The notes under the pieces: model-generated
What the model was told of the DNA's origin: nothing
Seen by the model: only the letters and a program-made list of their open reading frames with translations
Database searches by the model: none
Part shown: piece by piece, positions 1 through 4,071 of the stretch
How positions within the stretch are numbered: the first letter of the stretch is position 1
How the letters are laid out: the number at the start of each line of letters is the position of its first letter
Program-made: the position numbers and the translations under genes
Assembly: GCA_903941145.1 (NCBI GenBank)
Contig: CAJANQ010000435.1
Coordinates: 1 to 5,859 of the forward strand
Direction: 5' to 3'
Origin: an uncultured Actinomycetes bacterium
GTDB lineage: Bacteria > Actinomycetota > Acidimicrobiia > Acidimicrobiales > Microtrichaceae
Length of the DNA: 5,859 nucleotides

Positions 1-663
1 CGGGTGGTGCTCCGGGTCAGCTCTGGACCTCCCGGGACCAGGGTCCCCGACGTCCGTGGGCTTCCTGCGTCCGAGGCGCTGCGCAGCCTCACCAACGCTG
101 GTCTGGGTGCCGAGCAGGAGCTGGTCTACAACGACAAGGTCCGCGCCGGGGAGGTCGTGTCCTCGTCGCCCCGGCAGGACCGTCTGGTGCTGCCCGGCGT
201 CGTGGTGCAGCTGGCCGTGTCGCAAGGACCGAAGCCGCGGATCGTGCCGCAGATGGTCGGCCGGGAGGCAGCGGCAGCGATGGCCGACCTGGCCCGTTCC
301 GGACTCGCTGCCGGCAAGGTCACTGTCCGGGCCACCGATGCTGCCCCGCCCGGGACCGTCATCTCCACCGACCCGCCGGCGGGGTCCGGCCGACCGCCGA
401 AGTACCCGGTGGCCGTCGTGGTGAGCGGGCCGGTCGAACAACAGCTGGTCCCGGACTTCGTCGGTCTGACCCGGTCGGCCGCTGCCGTCGTCGCCAAGGC
501 GTCGGGCGTCCGTCTCTCGGTGCAGACCCAGCTGGTACCAGCAGGTCAGCTCGGTGCAGGACGCGTGGTCAGCCAGTCGGTCCCGCCGGCGACTCCGGTC
601 GCCCCAGGCTCGACGGTGACGATCACGGTCGCGGTGGACCCCACGCAGCCGGCGGGACCCTGA
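1..663 (+). CDS. pknB: PASTA-repeat C-terminus of a PknB-type Ser/Thr protein kinase (5' partial)
   Basis: The reading frame is open from base 1 and ends at TGA 661-663, giving 220 residues with no true start in the window. What is visible is extracellular sensor sequence: the last strand of one PASTA unit (residues 1-10), then three full PASTA units at about 15-77, 81-144 and 149-213. Each opens with a V-P-x-hydrophobic-x-G motif (VPDVRG, VPQMVG, VPDFVG) and closes with a V-x-V strand ending near S-x-G-P. Only about eight residues follow the last unit. PASTA units bind muropeptides or lipid II and link cell-wall state to the cytoplasmic kinase, which phosphorylates division and wall-synthesis proteins. 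At least four units would match mycobacterial PknB. The kinase domain is not seen; a PASTA-bearing penicillin-binding protein is the alternative, but the adjacent trpG and crgA genes favour PknB. Confidence 0.85.
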   Translation, partial: RVVLRVSSGPPGTRVPDVRGLPASEALRSLTNAGLGAEQELVYNDKVRAGEVVSSSPRQDRLVLPGVVVQLAVSQGPKPRIVPQMVGREAAAAMADLARSGLAAGKVTVRATDAAPPGTVISTDPPAGSGRPPKYPVAVVVSGPVEQQLVPDFVGLTRSAAAVVAKASGVRLSVQTQLVPAGQLGAGRVVSQSVPPATPVAPGSTVTITVAVDPTQPAGP

Positions 664-676
664 CGGACCGACGTGC

Positions 677-1264
677 TCAGCCGGCGTCGCCGCAACGTCG
701 GAGGAAGTTGCCGACCAGGTCGTGGCCTGAGTCGGTGAGCACCGACTCTGGATGGAACTGGACCCCCTCGACCATGAGGTCGCGGTGGCGCAGGCCCATG
801 ACGAGGCCGTCCTCGGTCTCGGCGGTGATCTCCAGGCAGTCCGGCACGGTGTCGCGGGCCACGACCAGCGAGTGGTAGCGGGTCGCCTCGAACGGGTTCG
901 GCAGACCTTCGAACACGCCGACGCCGGTGTGGTGGATCAGCGAGGTCTTCCCGTGCACGACCTGCGGCGCTCGGACGACGGTCCCGCCGAACACCTCGCC
1001 GATGCACTGCATACCCAGACAGACGCCGAACACCGGCCGTCGGCTGCCCCACGTGGCGATCAGCTCGTTGCTCATGCCGGCGTCGGCCGGTCCGCCGGGA
1101 CCCGGCGAGATGAGGATGCCGTCGGGGTCGAGGGCCTCGACCTGCTCGGTCGTGATGGCGTCGTCGCGGAAGACGACCGGCTCGGCGCCGAGCTCCCCGA
1201 GGTACTGCACGAGGTTGTAGACGAACGAGTCGTAGTTGTCGATCACCAGGATCCGGGCGCTCAC
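677..1264 (-). CDS. trpG: Anthranilate / aminodeoxychorismate synthase glutamine amidotransferase subunit (TrpG/PabA)
   Basis: This is a class I glutamine amidotransferase that releases ammonia from glutamine for its synthase partner (TrpE or PabB), which aminates chorismate in tryptophan or folate synthesis. From the GTG at 1264 it has 195 residues, normal for the family. Seen are the N-terminal RILVIDNYDSFVYNLVQYLG block, the oxyanion-region GPGGP (55-59), the nucleophile elbow GVCLGMQ with Cys82, and VQFHPES with His171 and Glu173, completing the triad. The usual His after GVCLG is Met here. GTG 1273 would add three residues (MCG). I prefer 1264 because homologues start just before RILV and because a possible -10 box overlaps the upstream GTG. 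Neither start has a clear Shine-Dalgarno sequence. The gene is convergent with pknB (13 bp between stops) and divergent from crgA, as in mycobacteria. TrpG and PabA cannot be separated by sequence, and one protein may serve both pathways. Confidence 0.92.
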   Translation of the reverse strand: MSARILVIDNYDSFVYNLVQYLGELGAEPVVFRDDAITTEQVEALDPDGILISPGPGGPADAGMSNELIATWGSRRPVFGVCLGMQCIGEVFGGTVVRAPQVVHGKTSLIHHTGVGVFEGLPNPFEATRYHSLVVARDTVPDCLEITAETEDGLVMGLRHRDLMVEGVQFHPESVLTDSGHDLVGNFLRRCGDAG

Positions 1265-1271
1265 GCCGCAC

Positions 1272-1302
1272 ACCGTAGGGGTGCCGGGCGGCCCGCGACC
1301 AA
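1272..1302 (-). promoter_or_regulatory. Possible trpG promoter giving a leaderless mRNA
   Basis: On the minus strand TTGGTC (1297-1302) and TACGGT (1272-1277) resemble -35 and -10 boxes with a 19 bp spacer. Transcription would begin near 1265, on or beside the GTG at 1264, so the mRNA would be leaderless. That fits the absence of a Shine-Dalgarno sequence and favours the shorter start. The spacer is longer than ideal and the call is inferred from sequence only. Confidence 0.3.
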
Positions 1303-1348
1303 CGAGATGCGAACGTCCGTTGCGGCCCGCGGCGATCGTTCGTCTAGG

Positions 1349-1360
1349 TAGGCTCGTGGG
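1349..1360 (+). promoter_or_regulatory. Possible -10 element of a leaderless crgA promoter
   Basis: TAGGCT (1349-1354) fits the actinobacterial TANNNT -10 pattern and ends six bases before the crgA ATG at 1361, so transcription could start on the A of the ATG. No convincing -35 box lies at the normal distance. The overlapping AGGTAGG (1346-1352) could instead act as a weak ribosome binding site. Confidence 0.22.
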
Positions 1361-1681
1361 ATGGCGAAGCCGACGAAGCGACGTGTGGACGGAGACGACG
1401 GCTCGGGGGACTCGGCGCCCACCACGAGCAAGCGGGTCACCGCGAAGGGTTCGGGTGCGCCGTCGCGCTACACCCCGAAGACGCCGACTGCCTCCAAGGC
1501 CCCGAGTCCCCGCTGGGTCCCGATCACAATGTTTTCGCTCTGGGGCGCGGGACTGCTCGTGATCGTCCTCAACTACATGAGCGTGCTGCCCGGCTCACAG
1601 GACGGCGGCAACGGCTGGTACCTGGTCGGGGGCCTCGTGGCAATCCTGGCCGGGATCATGGTCTCGACCCAGTACCGCTGA
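1361..1681 (+). CDS. crgA: Cell division protein CrgA
   Basis: This is a small actinobacterial inner-membrane protein of the divisome. In mycobacteria and Streptomyces it contacts FtsZ, FtsQ, FtsI and wall-synthesis proteins and helps coordinate septation. The product has 106 residues. A hydrophilic, Ser/Thr/Lys-rich cytoplasmic N-terminus (1-49) precedes SPRWVPITMF, the family signature leading into the first transmembrane helix (about 52-73). A short outer loop (VLPGSQDGGNGW, 75-86) and a second helix (about 87-103) follow, ending in STQYR. The ATG start gives a conventional N-terminus (MAKPTKRR). Length and two-helix layout match the family. It diverges from trpG, with no gene between them where M. 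tuberculosis has Rv0012. Downstream lies the gene-free gap with DnaA-box-like repeats. Confidence 0.93.
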   Translation: MAKPTKRRVDGDDGSGDSAPTTSKRVTAKGSGAPSRYTPKTPTASKAPSPRWVPITMFSLWGAGLLVIVLNYMSVLPGSQDGGNGWYLVGGLVAILAGIMVSTQYR

Positions 1682-1691
1682 GCCCCTCCTC

Positions 1692-1710
1692 GGCGCTGCT
1701 GCGCCAGCAG
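1692..1710 (+). terminator. GC-rich hairpin just after crgA, possible terminator
   Basis: Two mutually exclusive hairpins begin 11-15 bases after the crgA stop: GGCGC (1692-1696) with GCGCC (1701-1705), or CTGCTG (1696-1701) with CAGCAG (1705-1710). A short outer pairing, GAGC (1680-1683) with GCTC (1711-1714), could extend the second. There is no T-tract, which is common for hairpin terminators in high-GC actinobacteria, so function is uncertain. Confidence 0.3.
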
Positions 1711-1745
1711 GCTCCGACGCTTGGCGCGTCCGCGTTGTGGATATC

Positions 1746-1763
1746 TCGTGACGCCGGTCACGA
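1746..1763. repeat. Inverted repeat TCGTGAC-GCCG-GTCACGA
   Basis: Perfect 7 bp arms (1746-1752 and 1757-1763) are separated by four bases. The repeat sits between the outlying DnaA-like box at 1736-1744 and the main cluster at 1801. It could be a protein-binding site within the candidate origin or a transcript hairpin that helps end crgA transcription; it has no T-tract. Confidence 0.45.
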
Positions 1764-1801
1764 TCGCCCCCAGATGACGGGGAGGTGACAAATCCCAGCA
1801 T

Positions 1802-1820
1802 TGTCCACAGGCTGTGGACA
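1802..1820. repeat. Perfect 9+9 bp palindrome made of two facing DnaA boxes
   Basis: TGTCCACAG (1802-1810) and CTGTGGACA (1812-1820) are exact reverse complements separated by one base. The left arm lies within an exact TTGTCCACA box and the right arm within a one-mismatch box on the opposite strand. Such close head-to-head boxes suggest cooperative DnaA binding. A nearby 10-mer GCTGTGGACA repeats directly at 1811-1820 and 1830-1839. Confidence 0.7.
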
Positions 1821-1870
1821 GCGTCTCTGGCTGTGGACAACGTGGGGACAGCGTCACCCGCCGGGGACAA
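1813..1870 (-). repeat. Tandem same-strand DnaA-like boxes at helical spacing
   Basis: Four minus-strand boxes begin at 1813, 1832, 1843 and 1862 on the plus-strand scale, with steps of 19, 11 and 19 bp (about two, one and two helical turns). The core GGGACA/TGGACA repeats, and GGACAGCGTC recurs exactly at 1816-1825 and 1846-1855, 30 bp apart. The two right-hand copies carry G in place of T in the TGTGG core, so they are weaker matches. GGGAC-AA-GTCCC (1864-1875) forms a further small inverted repeat at the end of the array. Confidence 0.55.
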
Positions 1871-1915
1871 GTCCCTAGTGGCCGTTGCGTTCTCGGCGAT
1901 TCCCCGCTTGGGGAC

Positions 1916-1932
1916 GAACTGGTGGGAACTGG
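1916..1932 (+). repeat. Short direct repeat GAACTGG, 10 bp apart
   Basis: GAACTGG occurs at 1916-1922 and 1926-1932, one helical turn apart, inside the gene-free gap to the right of the DnaA-box array. It may be part of the candidate origin or chance; nothing else supports a role. Confidence 0.3.
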
Positions 1933-2045
1933 AACCGTTTTCGGCCAGGCCCTTAGCACCCCCGGTGACCACCAGATGACCAGATCGTCACGTTCGGCCG
2001 GGATTATCCAGAAAATGGCCGTCCGTCGGGCCGCAGGACCGATGG

Positions 2046-2069
2046 TGAGGGCCAGCTCCGGGGGCCTCA
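2046..2069 (-). terminator. GC-rich hairpin overlapping the stop of the zinc-ribbon gene
   Basis: TGAGGGCC (2046-2053) can pair with GGCCTCA (2063-2069) with one bulged base and a nine-base loop. The stem includes the stop codon (2067-2069) of the leftward gene. It lacks a T-tract and is weakly supported as a terminator of the thiolase/zinc-ribbon transcript. Confidence 0.2.
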
Positions 2070-2543
2070 GTCGATCGGCGAGATGAGCTGCATGTCGTCC
2101 ATGCAGTGACGCGGCGGCTCTGGGTCCTCGTCGTTGGCCACGATCATCCGCACCTCTGCCCCGCAGACGTTGCAGCGGTAGACGAGCCGCACCCGCCGGA
2201 GCTTCCCGCGGTCTGGCGGCGGTGGGGGCGGGGTGGCGAACGACTGGAGGAAGAACCAGCCGGTCCGCAGGATGACCAGGCCCAGCAGCAGGGCCGCGAA
2301 CGTGGTTGGACCAGGCGTGTCGAAGATGGCCGCGACCACGCTGGCGACCACGGCGACGGCGAGGAGCACCAGGAGCAGCCGGCCGCGTCGTCGCCTCGGA
2401 CGCGGGGTCTCGGAGTCCGTCTCGTCCCCGTCGTCGAGGCCAGGTCCGAGCTCGTCGGGACCGGTCGGGACGAGCTCCTCGGACGCGCCGGACGTCGGAG
2501 CCGCAGCCCCGTCGTCCGGTCCAGTGTCAGAACGTTCGTCCAC
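2067..2543 (-). CDS. Small two-helix membrane protein with C-terminal zinc-ribbon-like motif, function unknown
   Basis: I do not recognise a named family. The 158-residue product starts at GTG 2543 and has no clear Shine-Dalgarno sequence; no earlier in-frame start is obvious before the thiolase stop. Residues 1-47 are acidic and disordered-looking (Asp/Glu/Pro/Gly). An Arg-rich stretch (PRPRRRRGR, 47-55) comes just before a first transmembrane helix (about 56-74). DTPGPT forms a tight turn, then a second helix spans about 80-101. After six consecutive prolines (105-110) comes YRCNVCGAEV, with Cys124 and Cys127, and later His146-Cys147. Together these could bind one zinc ion, as in zinc ribbons. 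By the positive-inside rule both termini are probably cytoplasmic. The gene starts 28 bp after the thiolase stop on the same strand, so co-transcription is likely, but a shared function is not shown. Confidence 0.8.
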   Translation of the reverse strand: MDERSDTGPDDGAAAPTSGASEELVPTGPDELGPGLDDGDETDSETPRPRRRRGRLLLVLLAVAVVASVVAAIFDTPGPTTFAALLLGLVILRTGWFFLQSFATPPPPPPDRGKLRRVRLVYRCNVCGAEVRMIVANDEDPEPPRHCMDDMQLISPID

Positions 2544-2571
2544 CGAGTCGTGGCCCGGTCGCGACCGGACC

Positions 2572-3780
2572 TCAGTCCAGCCGCTCGATGATGGTGGCGT
2601 TGGCCAGGCCGCCGCCCTCGCACATCGTCTGCAGGCCGTAGCGGCCGCCGGTGCGCTCGAGCTCGTTGAGCAGCGTGCCGAGCAGCTTGGTACCGGAGCC
2701 GCCGAGCGGGTGGCCCAGCGCGATGGCGCCGCCGTTCACGTTCACCTTGGACATGTCGGCGCCGTACTCCTTGGCCCAGGCCAGGACGACCGACGCGAAC
2801 GCCTCGTTGATCTCGAACAGGTCCATGTCCTCGAAGGACAGGCCGCCCCGGTCGAGCGCCTTCTTCGTGGCGGGGATGGGGCCGGTCAGCATGCGGACCG
2901 GGTCGACGCCGGCGAGCGCGAACGACTGGAACCGGGCTCGGGGCTTGAGGCCCAGCTCGGCGGCCTTCTCGGCGCTCATGATCAGTGCGGCCGAGGCGCC
3001 GTCGCAGATCTGGGAGCTGTTGCCGGCAGTGACCTTGCCGTCGGGGAGGAACGACGGCTTCAGCTTGGCGAGGCCCTCGGCGGTCGTGCCGGGGCGGATG
3101 CCCTCGTCAGCAGCGACCATCGTGTCGAGCACCTGCACCTCGCCGGTCTCGGGGTCGCGGACCTTCGAGACGACGGGAATGATCTCGTTGTCGAAGCGGC
3201 CCTCGGAGGTGGCCTTCTCGGCCCGCTGCTGGGACTCGGCGCCGAAGGCGTCGAGGTCCTCGCGGGAGAGGTCCCACTCGTTGGCGATGATCTCGGCCGA
3301 GATGCCCTGCATGACCAGGCCCTTGTGGCCGTCGATCAGCTCGACGTCTGCGTAGCGGTCCACGGCCGAACCGAACGGGAAGCCCGTGCCCTTGCCGAAC
3401 GAGGCACCCATCGGCACCAGGCTCATGACCTCGACGCCGGCGGCGACGGCGATGTCGTACGCACCGGCCATCACGCCCTGTGCCGCAAAGTGGTACGCCT
3501 GCTGCGACGAGCCGCACTGGCGGTCGATCGTGGTCGAGGGCACCGACTCGGGCCACCCGGCGGCGAGCACGGCGTTGCGGCCGACGTTGAGCGACTGCCC
3601 GCCGACCTGCATCACGCAGCCCATGATCACGTCGTCGACCGTCGCCGGGTCGAGGCCGTTGCGCTCGGCGAGCGCCTTCAGCGTCTCGGCGGCCAGGTCG
3701 ACCGGGTGCCAGCCCGAGAGTGCGCCGTTGCGGCGGCCACCGGGGGTACGGACGACGTCGACGATCACTGCTTCGGCCAT
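2572..3780 (-). CDS. Thiolase (acetyl-CoA C-acetyl/acyltransferase)
   Basis: This enzyme cleaves 3-ketoacyl-CoA with CoA to acetyl-CoA and a shortened acyl-CoA, the last step of beta-oxidation, or condenses two acetyl-CoA in reverse. The 402 residues are full family length. All catalytic features are present: nucleophile Cys89 in TIDRQCGSSQQA, the NEAFA motif (325-329), His357 in GHPLGGSG, and the second Cys387 in MCEGGG. The N-terminus (MAEAVIVDVVRTPGGRRNGALSG) and VNVNGGAIALGHP are typical of actinobacterial FadA-like enzymes. The ATG at 3780 is preceded by a good ribosome binding site. The gene is followed by the zinc-ribbon gene after 28 bp and diverges from an acyl-CoA synthetase gene, which supports a catabolic role in fatty-acid or steroid side-chain breakdown. 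Chain-length preference, and so the choice between acetyl- and long-chain thiolase, cannot be told from sequence. Confidence 0.95.
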   Translation of the reverse strand: MAEAVIVDVVRTPGGRRNGALSGWHPVDLAAETLKALAERNGLDPATVDDVIMGCVMQVGGQSLNVGRNAVLAAGWPESVPSTTIDRQCGSSQQAYHFAAQGVMAGAYDIAVAAGVEVMSLVPMGASFGKGTGFPFGSAVDRYADVELIDGHKGLVMQGISAEIIANEWDLSREDLDAFGAESQQRAEKATSEGRFDNEIIPVVSKVRDPETGEVQVLDTMVAADEGIRPGTTAEGLAKLKPSFLPDGKVTAGNSSQICDGASAALIMSAEKAAELGLKPRARFQSFALAGVDPVRMLTGPIPATKKALDRGGLSFEDMDLFEINEAFASVVLAWAKEYGADMSKVNVNGGAIALGHPLGGSGTKLLGTLLNELERTGGRYGLQTMCEGGGLANATIIERLD

Positions 3781-3785
3781 GGAGG

Positions 3786-3791
3786 CTCCTC
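3786..3791 (-). promoter_or_regulatory. Ribosome binding site of the thiolase gene
   Basis: GAGGAG on the minus strand lies five bases before the ATG at 3780. It supports that start. Confidence 0.7.
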
Positions 3792-3844
3792 GTGCTCAGT
3801 GCCGGAGCGGGTCCGGCTGGGTTGTACCGGCGAAGTCCGGTCAA

Positions 3845-3862
3845 CGACGGTGCACACCGTCG
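3845..3862. promoter_or_regulatory. Perfect palindrome, candidate operator in the thiolase/acyl-CoA synthetase gap
   Basis: CGACGGTG (3845-3852) and CACCGTCG (3855-3862) are exact reverse complements around a CA centre. It lies 65 bp upstream of the thiolase ATG, at the predicted start of the thiolase transcript. The size and symmetry suit a dimeric repressor such as a TetR-family regulator of fatty-acid catabolism. No regulator gene is in the window, so the identity is unknown. A transcript hairpin in the thiolase leader is the alternative. Confidence 0.5.
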
Positions 3863-3868
3863 CCGCTG

Positions 3869-3897
3869 AGTCTGATCCGGCAAGGGTGCGGGGTCAA
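3869..3897 (-). promoter_or_regulatory. Possible thiolase promoter
   Basis: On the minus strand TTGACC (3892-3897, five of six matches to TTGACA) is followed after 17 bp by CAGACT (3869-3874, a weak -10). Transcription would start near 3862, at the edge of the palindrome, leaving a leader of about 80 bases. A second TTGACC at 3839-3844 has only TACAAC 12 bp away and is less likely. Confidence 0.35.
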
Positions 3898-3974
3898 TGC
3901 AACCTGGCCCGTCATCGGTCACGGGAGCCGCCGCGGCGCCGACCAGCAGGTGGACGTCCGATCAGGGCGCGCCG

Positions 3975-4003
3975 GTGACCTGCGCCGGTTCTGGAGGTAC
4001 AGT
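3975..4003 (+). promoter_or_regulatory. Probable acyl-CoA synthetase promoter
   Basis: GTGACC (3975-3980) and TACAGT (3998-4003) each match four of six sigma-70-type consensus bases, with an ideal 17 bp spacer. Transcription would begin near 4010 and give a leader of roughly 60 bases before the ATG at 4072. Confidence 0.45.
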
Positions 4004-4055
4004 CCTGCGGCGCACAGCGGGGGCGGCGCCGAGCCGTCCCGACGAGCTACGACAC

Positions 4056-4061
4056 AGGGGA
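4056..4061 (+). promoter_or_regulatory. Ribosome binding site of the acyl-CoA synthetase gene
   Basis: AGGGGA lies ten bases before the ATG at 4072. The spacing is slightly long, but this is the only purine-rich tract nearby and it supports this start over the in-frame ATG 11 codons later. Confidence 0.5.
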
Positions 4062-4071
4062 AGCAGCACCG

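Larger units (their letters stand above)
1682..2066. other. Gene-free convergent gap with a DnaA-box cluster: candidate oriC or DnaA-binding locus
   Basis: These 385 bp lie between the 3' ends of crgA and the zinc-ribbon gene. DnaA-box-like 9-mers seen: TTGTCCACA at 1801-1809 (+) and 1832-1840 (-), both exact to the actinobacterial consensus; CTGTCCACA at 1813-1821 (-), one mismatch; ATATCCACA at 1736-1744 (-) and TTATCCAGA at 2004-2012 (+), each one mismatch from the E. coli consensus; and weaker CTGTCCCCA 1843-1851 (-), TTGTCCCCG 1862-1870 (-) and TCGTCCCCA 1909-1917 (-). Both flanking genes point inward, so a promoter role is unlikely. A hand count gives 63% GC over 1741-2040, below some neighbouring coding stretches. 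The most AT-rich part is 2001-2020 (9 of 20 GC), and no strong unwinding element is evident. That pknB-trpG-crgA is an origin-proximal block in mycobacteria supports an origin role. No dnaA or dnaN is visible, so a DnaA-titrating site remains possible. Confidence 0.55.

Noticed and set aside
752..1351. Plus-strand open frame of 199 codons opposite trpG
   Set aside because: It is the antisense of a clearly recognised amidotransferase and shows no domain of its own.
1384..1392. TGTGGACGG within crgA, resembling a DnaA box on the minus strand
   Set aside because: It has two mismatches, is isolated from the cluster and is explained by coding sequence.
1785..1979. Open frame of 64 codons (and overlapping ones on both strands) in the crgA downstream gap
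   Set aside because: It runs through the DnaA-box repeats, has no ribosome binding site and shows no conserved-looking protein features. Competing frames of similar length exist on both strands.
2233..3978. Plus-strand open frame of 581 codons
   Set aside because: It runs antisense to the zinc-ribbon and thiolase genes. Its product is low-complexity and shows no recognisable domain, whereas the opposite strand encodes a complete thiolase. It arises from GC-rich codon bias.
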